From Streptosporangiaceae bacterium (GTDB taxonomy: Bacteria; Actinomycetota; Actinomycetes; Streptosporangiales; Streptosporangiaceae): a DNA stretch of 43,833 bases. This document shows, piece by piece, positions 23,683-32,233 of this stretch. The first letter of the stretch is position 1; every line of letters begins with the position of its first letter. The stretch is from the NCBI GenBank assembly GCA_025934375.1, contig JAICYD010000053.1, positions 1 to 43,833 of the forward strand, in the 5' to 3' direction. Under the pieces are notes generated by a model that was not told the DNA's origin, did no database searches, and saw only the letters and a list, made by a program, of their open reading frames with translations. Made by a program: the position numbers and the translations under genes.

Positions 23683-25022
23683 GCAGGCAGCGTAGGCGAC
23701 GACCGGCGCGCGCGAGCGGGTAACTCCCCGTCCGGGGCGGCGCACGGGAACCGCGCGGCGACGCGGAACCCGCCCGATTCCAGCGGGCCGATCTCTATCG
23801 CCGCGCCGGCCGCCGCCGCCCGCTCGCGCATCCCGCGCAACCCATGCCCCGTGCCCGGCGCGGAGCCGGGCACTGACCCGTTCACGATGTCCTCGCCCGG
23901 ACGGCCCTGGGCGCCCGCCCCGTCGTCCCTGACCTCGATGCGAAGGTCATCGGGGCCATAGCGGACCACCACCGTGGCCGTGGCGGGCCCGGCGTGCCGG
24001 ACGCTATTGGTCAGCGCCTCCTGGATGATGCGAAAAGCGCTGAGGTCGGTGACGGCCGGCAGCGGGCGCGGCTCGCCGTCGACCGTGACGGTGACCGGCA
24101 GGCCCGCCTGGCGGACCCGGGCCGCGAGGGCGTCGAGCCGGGACAGGCCGGGCACCGGCGCCGTGGGATCCGATGGTTCATCGGCGTTGCGCAGCACGTC
24201 GAGGATGGAGCGCAGTTCCCGCAGGCCCTCCTTGCTGGCCGCGCGGATCGCGGCCAGCGGCTCGGCGGCCCGCTCCGGGCTGGTGGTGAGCAGCTGCGAC
24301 GCGGCGGCGGCCTGGACGGTGATGGTGGCCATGGTGTGCGCCACGACGTCGTGCAGTTCCCGGGCGATCCGCAGCCGCTCCTCATCGATCCGGCGCTGAG
24401 CCTCCTGCTCCGCCTCGGCGGCGGCCTGCTGGCGCATGGAGTGCCCGTAGGCACGCCGGTTGGCGATCGCGATCCCGGCCAGCGCGGCGACCGCGATGGT
24501 AAACGGCAATATGGTGACGCCGCCGCCATGCCACCCGAGCGGGTTGTTCACCATGCTCGCGACTCCGAGGGCGGCGAGCGTCGCGACCGCCCAGCCGATC
24601 GCCTGGCGGGCCGGGACCATCGCCGCCAGCGTCCCCAGCGCCACGGCGGGCAGCAGCAGCGCCGCGCCGTTAACCCAGCCGGCCACGCTGTAGGCGACGA
24701 CGGCCGCGGTCGAGGCGCACAGGACGACGCGGGGACGGTCGTGCCGCCACGCGAGCACTGCTCCGGCCGCGACGACGAGCAAGAACGCGGCGAGGGGGGT
24801 ATGCGGGAGGTGATAGGGCCCGTTGAAGTAGCGCCCGGGAACCTGCGGGTGCGCCTCGCCGTAGGAGGCGACCACCGCGATGATCGTCAAGATCGCCGCG
24901 GTGAGCGCGTCGCGGGCCCGCGACGGCCGCCAGTCTTCGGTAAGCCAGTCCAGCCAGGGCGGCGGGCGGCGGGCGGCCGGGATCACGTCCCGGTGCTCTC
25001 CCGTGCCGCGCTGCTCGCCCAT
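23679..25022 (-). CDS. Sensor histidine kinase, HisKA_3 type
   Basis: This 447-aa kinase has several membrane spans in residues 38-190 (hydrophobic segments near 40-53, 77-91, 98-111, 119-135, 141-155 and 170-187). A dimerisation and phosphoacceptor region follows with ARELHDVVAHT (His 223). The HATPase_c domain has AFRIIQEALTNSVRHA and GHGLRGMRERA. This is the DesK/LiaS-like class common in actinomycetes, where the membrane part senses envelope stress. It lies in an operon with its regulator (ATGA overlap) and is divergent from an MMPL-type transporter, a layout often seen for envelope-stress or drug-efflux control. The sensed signal is unknown. Confidence 0.94.
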   Translation of the reverse strand: MGEQRGTGEHRDVIPAARRPPPWLDWLTEDWRPSRARDALTAAILTIIAVVASYGEAHPQVPGRYFNGPYHLPHTPLAAFLLVVAAGAVLAWRHDRPRVVLCASTAAVVAYSVAGWVNGAALLLPAVALGTLAAMVPARQAIGWAVATLAALGVASMVNNPLGWHGGGVTILPFTIAVAALAGIAIANRRAYGHSMRQQAAAEAEQEAQRRIDEERLRIARELHDVVAHTMATITVQAAAASQLLTTSPERAAEPLAAIRAASKEGLRELRSILDVLRNADEPSDPTAPVPGLSRLDALAARVRQAGLPVTVTVDGEPRPLPAVTDLSAFRIIQEALTNSVRHAGPATATVVVRYGPDDLRIEVRDDGAGAQGRPGEDIVNGSVPGSAPGTGHGLRGMRERAAAAGAAIEIGPLESGGFRVAARFPCAAPDGELPARARRSSPTLPA

Positions 25023-25070
25023 GGCACGCAGCGTAGGCCCGTTCGGCGCTTCCGGCTATCCACTGGGGAT

Positions 25071-25088
25071 GTACTCCCGCGGGAGTAC
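25071..25088. promoter_or_regulatory. Perfect 18-bp palindrome between histidine kinase and MMPL genes
   Basis: GTACTCCCGCGGGAGTAC is fully self-complementary. It lies 49 bases from the kinase start and 62 bases from the MMPL start. A further GGAGTACG half-site follows near 25124. A LuxR-type regulator dimer site is the simplest reading. Confidence 0.6.
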
Positions 25089-25149
25089 ACCGGTCTGACG
25101 AGAGACAACCGCGGCCGGACGCCGGAGTACGTCCGCAGCGCCGACGCTA

Positions 25150-27306
25150 GTGCCCATGACGAACTTCATCCTCCGCCATAAGGCACTCGTGGCGCTGTTC
25201 TGGCTGATCCTCACGGTCGCCGGGATCGCGACGGTCGGCGGGACCACCCACCGCATGACCAACAACTTCTCCATGCCGGGCCAGTCGTTCCAGATCGACA
25301 GCAAGATCGTCGCCGAGTACGGCACCGGCGGCGCGCAGGCCCCCTACGTTGCGGTGCTGACGGTCGCTCCCGCCCAGCGCGTCACCGATCCCGCCGTCGC
25401 CGCCCAGACGGGGCGGGTCTTCGGGATGATCCCGCGCGCCGCCGGGAACGTGCGGCTGGCTGATTACCATGCGACCCATGACCCGGCGTTCGTGACAAAG
25501 GACGGGCGCAGCACGTTCGCGCTGGTGTACACGCCGCCAGTGACCGGGTTCGGCGGGCCGGACGTCGCGCCGGCGATCCAGCGGGCGATGACCGCGTCGC
25601 TGCCCGCCGGCTGGCACGCGGGGCTGACCGGGTCGCAGCTGCTGATGAACGGGCAGTCGCAGTCCAAGGGCACCGGGATCATGGCCGAGGCCGCCATCGG
25701 GGCCATCGGTTCGCTGGTGATCCTGGCCCTGCTGTTCGGCAGCTTCCTGGCGTTCTTGCCGCTGATCATCGGCGGGGTTTCGGTGATGTCAACGTTCCTG
25801 GTCGTCGGCGGGCTGACCGAGATCACCGGCGTCAGCCAGATCGTCGAGTTCCTCATCGCGCTGATCGGCCTGGGCGTGGCGATCGACTACTCGCTGCTGG
25901 TCGTGAGCCGGTGGCGCGAGGAGCGGGCCGCGGGGCGCAGGAACGCTGACGCCGTGCAGATCGCGATGGCGCACGCGGGCCGCTCGGTGGTGTTCTCCGG
26001 GCTGACGGTCGCGATCGGCCTGCTGGCGATGATCGTGTTGCCGGTGCCGTTCCTGCGCAGCGTCGGCTACGGCGGAGTGCTCGTCCCGCTGGTCTCGGTG
26101 GCCGTCTCGCTCACGCTTCTGCCGGTCATCCTGGCGACGATCGGGCCGAGGCTGGACTGGCCGCGGCGGCGGCTGCGCGCCGAGCGGCGCCCGTCGCGGC
26201 TGTTCGCCGGGTGGGCCGGGCTGGTCTACCGGCACCGCTGGATCGCCGCGCTGGCCGGCCTGGGGATCATGACGGCGCTCGCGCTGCCCGCATTGTCGCT
26301 GCACCTAGGCGAGCCGGGGTCGGCGGCCGAGGCGACCAGCGGCCCCGCCCACGACGCGCTGATGACGCTGACCTCCGGCGGAATCCCGTCCGGGGTGATC
26401 ACCCCGGCCGAGGTGTTCACCACGAGCCCGGCGACGGCCACCGCCGTGGCCGCGCACGCGGCGCGCCTGCCCGGCGTCTACACGGCCATCGCCCCGTCCG
26501 GGCCGGCATGGGCGCATGGCGGCACGGCCGTGGTCGCGGTGCTGCCGTCGGCGGAGTCGACGGGGCCCTCCGGACAGGGCGTGATCTCCGGGCTGGAGCA
26601 GGCGCTGCTCGGCGGGCACGGCGTCGTCGGGGTCGGCGGCACGGGCGCCAACCTGATCGACTTCAACCACGCGGTGTACGGCATGTTCCCGCTGATGCTC
26701 ACGCTGATCGCGATCGCGACGTTCATCTTGCTGGCGCGGGCGTTCCGCTCGGTGCTGCTCGCGGCGAAGGCCGTCGTGTTCAACCTGATCTCGCTGGCCG
26801 CCGCCTACGGCGTGCTGACCTGGGTGTTCCAGGACGGACACGGGTCGATGGCGATCTTCGGGGTGCCTGCGACCGGCGCCATCACGATGTGGGTGCCGCT
26901 GATGGTGTTCGCGTTCTTGTTCGGCCTGTCCATGGACTACGAGGTGTTCATCTTGACGAGGATCCGCGAGCAGTACGACGCCGCCGGCTCGGCGCGCGAT
27001 GCCGTGGTGGTGGGCCTGGGGCGGACCGGGCGGCTGGTAACCGGCGCGGCGGCGATCTTGATGCTCAGCTTCGTGTCGATGTCCACTGGCCCGATGACCG
27101 ACCTGAAGATCCTGGCGACCGGCCTGGGAACCGGCATCCTGGTCGACGCCGTCGTCGTGCGGTGCCTGCTGGTCCCGGCGATGGTGGCGCTGTTCGGCAA
27201 GGCGAACTGGTGGATGCCAGGCTGGCTCGGCAAGGCCCTGCGGGTGCAAGCCCTCCCGTCCGGGGCCAGCCCATCGAAGCCCTCGGAGCTGGCCGTGAGC
27301 CGCTGA
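25150..27306 (+). CDS. MMPL-family RND transporter
   Basis: This 718-aa protein is an inner-membrane exporter of the MmpL/YdfJ type. Seen: a first membrane span near residues 9-30 (LVALFWLILTVAGIATVGG), a large extracellular loop, then a bundle of five spans containing IGLGVAIDYSLLVVSRWREE near 240, the conserved proton-relay-type motif. The layout repeats after residue ~370, with FGLSMDYEVFILTRIREQ near 595. Such transporters export lipids, drugs or glycoconjugates using proton force. The substrate cannot be told here. GTG 25150 and ATG 25156 are both possible starts, and neither has a strong ribosome-binding site. The gene is divergent from the two-component system, which probably regulates it. 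A clear terminator follows at 27329-27365. Confidence 0.94.
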   Translation: MPMTNFILRHKALVALFWLILTVAGIATVGGTTHRMTNNFSMPGQSFQIDSKIVAEYGTGGAQAPYVAVLTVAPAQRVTDPAVAAQTGRVFGMIPRAAGNVRLADYHATHDPAFVTKDGRSTFALVYTPPVTGFGGPDVAPAIQRAMTASLPAGWHAGLTGSQLLMNGQSQSKGTGIMAEAAIGAIGSLVILALLFGSFLAFLPLIIGGVSVMSTFLVVGGLTEITGVSQIVEFLIALIGLGVAIDYSLLVVSRWREERAAGRRNADAVQIAMAHAGRSVVFSGLTVAIGLLAMIVLPVPFLRSVGYGGVLVPLVSVAVSLTLLPVILATIGPRLDWPRRRLRAERRPSRLFAGWAGLVYRHRWIAALAGLGIMTALALPALSLHLGEPGSAAEATSGPAHDALMTLTSGGIPSGVITPAEVFTTSPATATAVAAHAARLPGVYTAIAPSGPAWAHGGTAVVAVLPSAESTGPSGQGVISGLEQALLGGHGVVGVGGTGANLIDFNHAVYGMFPLMLTLIAIATFILLARAFRSVLLAAKAVVFNLISLAAAYGVLTWVFQDGHGSMAIFGVPATGAITMWVPLMVFAFLFGLSMDYEVFILTRIREQYDAAGSARDAVVVGLGRTGRLVTGAAAILMLSFVSMSTGPMTDLKILATGLGTGILVDAVVVRCLLVPAMVALFGKANWWMPGWLGKALRVQALPSGASPSKPSELAVSR

Positions 27307-27328
27307 CGCGGGCATCACGGGCACCACG

Positions 27329-27365
27329 GCGCTGGCCCCGGAGGAATCGTCCTCGGGGCCAGCGC
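27329..27365 (+). terminator. Terminator after the MMPL gene
   Basis: GCGCTGGCCCCGGAGGA and TCCTCGGGGCCAGCGC pair with one bulged base around an ATCG loop. The stem is about 16 bp, very GC-rich, and starts 22 bases past the stop codon. Confidence 0.85.
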
Positions 27366-27725
27366 TTTGGGCGCGGGGGATCCCGCGGCCCGGAACGGTC
27401 GCGCCAGCTGGACCCGCACAAAACGTGACAAGGCGATGCCAAGCCGGATAGCCCCCTTCCGGATAGTCAAAAAATAGTCAAAAAGTCGCCATGAGAACGT
27501 CGCCCCGGTGAACGCGACCAAAATCACAATCGGTCATTCTGAACCCGAAACCGCGGGCGCCCCGCCACTGCCGAGCTTGGGATCTTCCGCATTGGTCCAG
27601 ACCCATTAGCCCTCTGGCCAGCGGATATGGCCTAGCTCGGACTCCACGAAACGTCAAGACCCTGCCACTATGAATGAATCGCAAAGTTCGCCAGGCGAGA
27701 GCTTGACATGAGGAGAGGACCGGGT
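27366..27725 (+). promoter_or_regulatory. 360-base gene-free region upstream of pckG
   Basis: This stretch is less GC-rich than its surroundings and holds no convincing gene. Two perfect copies of ATAGTCAAAAA are in tandem at 27464-27474 and 27475-27485, one helical turn apart. Near the end, an AGGAGAGGA ribosome-binding site (27711-27719) sets the pckG start. The region probably carries the pckG promoter and an upstream regulatory site. Confidence 0.45.
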
Positions 27726-29558
27726 GTGGCCGACGTTGATGCCATCCTTGACGCCGCTGGGCTGACAAACGGAAAGGTGCGCGAGTACGTGCGCTACTGG
27801 GCCGAGGTCACCGGCCCAGCGAGCATCGAGGTCGTCAGCGTCGCCGATGACGCCCGCCTGGTCCAGGAGGCGCTGGACGCCGGGGAGATCCTCCCGGCTG
27901 GCGAGGGCCTGTATTACTCACGGAGTTACCACAAGGACACCGCGCGCACCGAGGAGCGGACCATCGTCGCCACCAGCGACGAGGCCGACCAGGGCGTGTA
28001 CAACAACTGGCGCCCCGCCGCGGAGATGACGGCCAAGCTCACCGAGCTGATGCGGGGCGCGTCGGCCGGCAAGACCATGTACGTGATCCCGTACCTGATG
28101 GCCGCGCCGGGCTCGCCGCTGGAGAAGTACGCCGCCGGCGTGCAGCTTACCGACAACCGCAGCGTCGTCTTGCACATGAACCGGATGGCCCGGGTCAGCC
28201 CCGAGTATGTCAACGACCTGGCCGATCCCGGCCACTTCGTGCGCGCCGTGCACGTGACCGGCGACCTGGAGAACCTAGGCCAGGGCACCCCGCGAGACGA
28301 GCGGTACTTCGTCACGGTCGCCGACGAGCGGACGATCTTGCACTTCGGCTCGTCCTACGGCGGCAACGCGCTGCTCGGCAAGATAGCGCACGGCCTGCGC
28401 CAGGCCGCCTACGACGGATGGGCCTCCGGTGAGTTCCTGGCCGAGCAGTTCATGCTGCTGGGCATCACCGACAAGCAGACCGGCAAGAAGTACCACATCG
28501 CCGGCGGGTTCCCCAGCGCCAGCGGCAAGACCAACCTGGCGATGACGCTGTCCCCGGACGCTCTCGGCGACCGCTATCACGTCGAGTTCTACGGCGACGA
28601 CATCACCTGGATGTGGGCTGGCGACGACGGCCGCCTGTACGGGATGAACCCGGAGTTCGGCGTCTTCGGCGTCGCCAAGGATACCAACGAGCAGACCAAC
28701 CCCGGCGCGCTCGAGGCGATCAGGCCCGGCACCGGGGCGATCTTCACCAACATCGCCTACAACGCCAAGACGCACGAGACCTGGTTCGAGGGCCGCACGC
28801 CGCAGCCGCCGGCCGACCTGGACGGCTGGCTGGACTGGAAGGGCAACCCGATCGCCGACCGCACCGCGGACCAGGCAGGCGAGCCGTGGGCGCACCCGAA
28901 CAGCCGGTTCACCACCACGCTGGCTAACGTCCCGAACATAGCGCGGGACTACGACGACCCGGCAGGCGTGCCGATTGACGCCATCATCTTCGGCGGCCGC
29001 ACCCGCGACCGCGAGCCGCTCATCCGCGCGATCACCGACGTCGCCGAGGGCGTCTACGACGGCCTGACCCTGGGCGCCGAGGCCACCTTCGCGGCCGACG
29101 GCCTCGACGGGCAACTGCGCTACGACCCGATGTCGATGCGCCCGTTCATGTCCTACCCGGAGGGCCCGTACGCCGCGCACTGGCTGAAGATCGTGGGCGC
29201 CACGACCCACAAGCCGATCTTCGCGCACGTCAACTGGTTCCAGCGCGACGACAGCGACGGGCACTTCTTGTGGCCGGGCTACCGGGACAACCTGCGCGCG
29301 CTGCTGTGGCTCATGCAGCTTAAGAACGGCGAGGTCAAGGGTGTCCCGACCGCGGTGGGGGTGCTGCCCGCCAAGGAGGAGCTCAACCTCGACGGCTTGG
29401 AGATCGACCCGGCCGACCTGGACGCGCTGCTCACGATCGACACCGCCCGCTGGAAGCAGGAGATCGGCTTCCGCGAGGAACACCTCGCCCAGTTCAAGGA
29501 CCTCCCGGAGGAGATCTGGGTCGCCCACCGCCGCGTCGCCGCCAGCCTGGAGGGCTAG
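27726..29558 (+). CDS. pckG: Phosphoenolpyruvate carboxykinase (GTP), divergent active site
   Basis: This 610-aa cytosolic enzyme should interconvert oxaloacetate + GTP with PEP + CO2 + GDP, linking the TCA cycle to gluconeogenesis. Seen: SSYGGNALLGKIAHGLR (PEP-binding and metal-ligand Lys), P-loop FPSASGKTN at 262-270, GDDITWMW (metal Asp), and NWF and FLWPG from the guanine pocket. Against the well-studied vertebrate enzyme, the metal-ligand His of the LAEH motif is Gln here (LAEQFMLLGIT). The reactive P-loop Cys (FPSACGKTN) is Ser 266. The FLWPGF Phe is Tyr. GTG 27726 is chosen because AGGAGAGGA ends six bases before it. An ATG at 27708 would overlap that site. It stands alone, with a strong terminator after it. 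Confidence 0.93.
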   Translation: MADVDAILDAAGLTNGKVREYVRYWAEVTGPASIEVVSVADDARLVQEALDAGEILPAGEGLYYSRSYHKDTARTEERTIVATSDEADQGVYNNWRPAAEMTAKLTELMRGASAGKTMYVIPYLMAAPGSPLEKYAAGVQLTDNRSVVLHMNRMARVSPEYVNDLADPGHFVRAVHVTGDLENLGQGTPRDERYFVTVADERTILHFGSSYGGNALLGKIAHGLRQAAYDGWASGEFLAEQFMLLGITDKQTGKKYHIAGGFPSASGKTNLAMTLSPDALGDRYHVEFYGDDITWMWAGDDGRLYGMNPEFGVFGVAKDTNEQTNPGALEAIRPGTGAIFTNIAYNAKTHETWFEGRTPQPPADLDGWLDWKGNPIADRTADQAGEPWAHPNSRFTTTLANVPNIARDYDDPAGVPIDAIIFGGRTRDREPLIRAITDVAEGVYDGLTLGAEATFAADGLDGQLRYDPMSMRPFMSYPEGPYAAHWLKIVGATTHKPIFAHVNWFQRDDSDGHFLWPGYRDNLRALLWLMQLKNGEVKGVPTAVGVLPAKEELNLDGLEIDPADLDALLTIDTARWKQEIGFREEHLAQFKDLPEEIWVAHRRVAASLEG

Positions 29559-29575
29559 GCCGCAGCCCTTCGGAA

Positions 29576-29611
29576 AAGGGGCGGTGGCGACCTCGGTCGT
29601 CACCGCCCCTT
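29576..29611 (+). terminator. Terminator after pckG
   Basis: A 16-bp stem (29576-29591 with 29596-29611, one mismatch) closes a CTCG loop just after the stop codon. The left arm starts AAGGGGCGGTGG. The next bases (TCGGTATTTC) are only weakly T-rich. Confidence 0.85.
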
Positions 29612-29655
29612 CGGTATTTCCCCCGTCTTCATTGTTTGTTCCTGGCGCAAACAAC

Positions 29656-29715
29656 CCCTAGCGAATCATGAAACGACACTAGGGCGTTGACATGCACGTT
29701 ATTAGGGTGAATCTT
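29656..29715 (+). promoter_or_regulatory. Promoter and possible operator for the GH3 gene
   Basis: A TTGACA hexamer lies at 29687-29692, with a weak AATCTT 17 bases later. Directly upstream, CCCTAG (29656-29661) and CTAGGG (29679-29684) form an inverted repeat with a 17-base spacer. This is a plausible repressor or activator site for sugar-responsive control. Confidence 0.4.
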
Positions 29716-29765
29716 GTTCGGTGGTATGCAGCACTTCACGGTGCGCCCTGCGGCAGGAGGCAACA

Positions 29766-32072
29766 ATGCTTTCTTTCAAGGCAAGACACCCATCCGACGC
29801 GACCCGCCACCGGACGGCCGCCGTCATCGCAGCCGCCGCGCTGGGCGCGGCCACCATCGCCGGCGTGACCGGTGCCACCGCGGCCAGCGCCAGCCCCCCG
29901 CTGTATGAGAACCCCCACGCGTCCGCGCAGGCCCGGGCAGGCGACCTCGCCGGCCGCATGACGCTCGCCGAGCAGGTCGGCCAGATGGTGCAGATCCAGG
30001 TCGGCAAGGTCTACGGCGACTGCAGCGGCTACAACGCGGGCCCGCTCAACGACTCGTGCGCGAACCAGGTGCTGGCCGTGGACGGCGCCGGGTCCGTCTT
30101 GTCCGGCGGCGGCGACCTGCCCGGCCAGGGCGCCTTCCCGAATACGCCGCAGACCTGGGCGGACCAGGTCAACGCGCTGGAGAAGTACTCCATCGACCAC
30201 ACCCGGTTGCACATCCCGATCATCTACGGCGCGGACGTCGTCCACGGCGAGAACGACATCGTCGGGACGACCCTGTTCCCGCAGCAGATCGGGCTGGGCG
30301 CCAGCTTCGACCCCGCGCTCGTCACCGACGTGCAGGACTCGGCCAGCAAGGCATCCGCGGCGACCAACGTGCGGTGGGCGTTCGCGCCGGTCGCGGACGT
30401 GGACACCAACTCGCGGTGGGGGCGGTATTACGAGCCGTTCGGCGAGGACACGACCCTGAACGGGACGCTGGCCGCCGCCGCGGTGCGTGGCCTGCAAAGC
30501 ACCGGGATCGTCGCGGCGACCGTCAAGCACTTCGCCGGGTACGGGGCGGCGAACAGCGGCCTGGACCGCACGCCGGCCGACATCTCGATGCGGACCTTCG
30601 AGGAAGACCAGCTGCCGTCGTACGCGGCGGCGATCAAGGCCGGCGCGCTGTCGGTGATGGTTGATTCGGGGTCAGTCGACGGCATCCCCGCGACAGGCTC
30701 GCGTTACCTGGTCACCGACGTGCTGCGCGGCCAGCTGGGCTTCACCGGGGTCGTGATCAGCGACTGGGCCGACGTGGCGGCGCTGGCGGGCTCCTACCAC
30801 GTGGTTCCGGACTACGAGCACGCGATCGCGCTGGCGGTCAACGCCGGCGTCGACGAGACGATGGAGCCGTACGACGCCGACTCGTTCGTCGCGAACCTCA
30901 CCAAGGCGGTCAGCGACCACCTCGTGTCCCGGGCCCGGATCCGGCAGGCGGCCCAGCGCGTTCTGGCGATGAAGTTCCAGCTCGGCCTGTTCGACCACCC
31001 GTACGTGGACGCGGCCACGGCCAACCAGATCCTCGGCGCCGACCAGGCGCTCGCCCGCCAGGCGGCCGCTGAGTCCGGGGTCCTGCTGCGCGACCAGGGC
31101 AGCGTGCTGCCGCTGAAGGCCTCGGAGAAGATCGTCGTCACCGGCCCGGCCGCCGACTCCGTCGCCGACACGCTCGGCGGCTGGTCCGTGGGCTGGCAGG
31201 GCGTCCCGGCCGGGAGCACGGAGACCGCCGTCACCGTCCGGCAGGGCCTGCAGAACGCCGGCGGCGCCAACGTCACCTACGCGGCAGCCCAGTCGACCGC
31301 GGTGAGCGACCTGGCCAGCGCGGACGCCGCCGTGGTGGTCCTCGGCCGCGGCCCGGGCGCGGAAGGCCTCAACGACCAGCGCGACCCGACGCTGCCGGCC
31401 GACCAGCAGGCACTGGTGTCCGCGCTGAAGGCGACCGGCAAGCCGGTGATCGTGGTCCTCATCGACGACCGGCCTGACGTGCTCGGCACCGCCGGGACCG
31501 CCGACGCGGTGCTCATGGCCTGGCGCCCGGGCACCGAAGGCGGCGACGGTGTCGCCGACCTGCTGTACGGCACGGTCAACCCGTCCGCGCGGCTGCCGGT
31601 CTCGTGGCCCGCCCAGTCAGGCGACCAGCCGAACAGCTACCGGCTCGCCACCTTGCCCGGGACCGGCTCCGATCCCGCGCCGGCCTACCGGTTCGGGTTC
31701 GGGCTGTCCTACACGACCTACAGCTCCAGCGTCGCGTCGGTGAGCACGGCTAAGGGCGGCGTCTCCGTCAGCGTCGCGGTGGCGAACACCGGCTCGGCGG
31801 CGGGCGACCTGGTCGTCCCTGTCTTCGTGTCCCAGCCGGTCAGCGCGGTGCTCGTGCCGTCCAAGCGGCTCGTCGGCTTCACCCGTGTCCACCTGGCGGC
31901 CGGCCAGTCCGCCACGGTGACGGTCGCGGTGCCCGCCAGCGCCCTCGGCGTCGTCCAGGGCGACATCAACGCGCAGGGGCCGCTGCGCGCTGAGCATGGC
32001 CAGTACGTGTTCTCGACCGGCACGGCCGGCCCGGCGCCCGCGGCGACCGCAGCCAACAGCATCACCTTGTAA
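29766..32072 (+). CDS. Secreted glycoside hydrolase family 3 (beta-glucosidase-like)
   Basis: This 768-aa exported enzyme should remove beta-linked sugars from oligosaccharides outside the cell. Seen: a signal peptide in the first ~45 residues with a basic start, a hydrophobic core (AAVIAAAALGAATIAGV) and an ASASP end. The GH3 N-terminal barrel has MTLAEQVGQMVQIQ, then ATVKHFAGYG (substrate-binding KH) and VVISDWADV with nucleophile Asp 333. The C-terminal GH3 sandwich and a fibronectin-III-like end (RFGFGLSYTTY) follow. ATG 29766 is chosen for its GGCAGGAGG ribosome-binding site. The start also gives a proper signal peptide. It is a single-gene unit, with no sugar transporter beside it. Confidence 0.94.
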   Translation: MLSFKARHPSDATRHRTAAVIAAAALGAATIAGVTGATAASASPPLYENPHASAQARAGDLAGRMTLAEQVGQMVQIQVGKVYGDCSGYNAGPLNDSCANQVLAVDGAGSVLSGGGDLPGQGAFPNTPQTWADQVNALEKYSIDHTRLHIPIIYGADVVHGENDIVGTTLFPQQIGLGASFDPALVTDVQDSASKASAATNVRWAFAPVADVDTNSRWGRYYEPFGEDTTLNGTLAAAAVRGLQSTGIVAATVKHFAGYGAANSGLDRTPADISMRTFEEDQLPSYAAAIKAGALSVMVDSGSVDGIPATGSRYLVTDVLRGQLGFTGVVISDWADVAALAGSYHVVPDYEHAIALAVNAGVDETMEPYDADSFVANLTKAVSDHLVSRARIRQAAQRVLAMKFQLGLFDHPYVDAATANQILGADQALARQAAAESGVLLRDQGSVLPLKASEKIVVTGPAADSVADTLGGWSVGWQGVPAGSTETAVTVRQGLQNAGGANVTYAAAQSTAVSDLASADAAVVVLGRGPGAEGLNDQRDPTLPADQQALVSALKATGKPVIVVLIDDRPDVLGTAGTADAVLMAWRPGTEGGDGVADLLYGTVNPSARLPVSWPAQSGDQPNSYRLATLPGTGSDPAPAYRFGFGLSYTTYSSSVASVSTAKGGVSVSVAVANTGSAAGDLVVPVFVSQPVSAVLVPSKRLVGFTRVHLAAGQSATVTVAVPASALGVVQGDINAQGPLRAEHGQYVFSTGTAGPAPAATAANSITL

Positions 32073-32233
32073 CCTGGCCAGCCCGAACGGCCGGTGGCGT
32101 CTGCGGAAAAAGCATTCGGCCGCCGGCCGTCCGGCGTGATAGGAAGGCCCTTGACCTGCAGTCGGCATGCGGAGGGTGATTTGAAGCTCTGAGGTGTCCG
32201 CCATCCGCGACCTCGCCTCCCTGGAGCCTTGTC

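Noticed and set aside
28275..29654. Minus-strand open frame opposite pckG
   Set aside because: The plus strand encodes an unmistakable PEP carboxykinase. The reverse frame has no motif and runs into the terminator.
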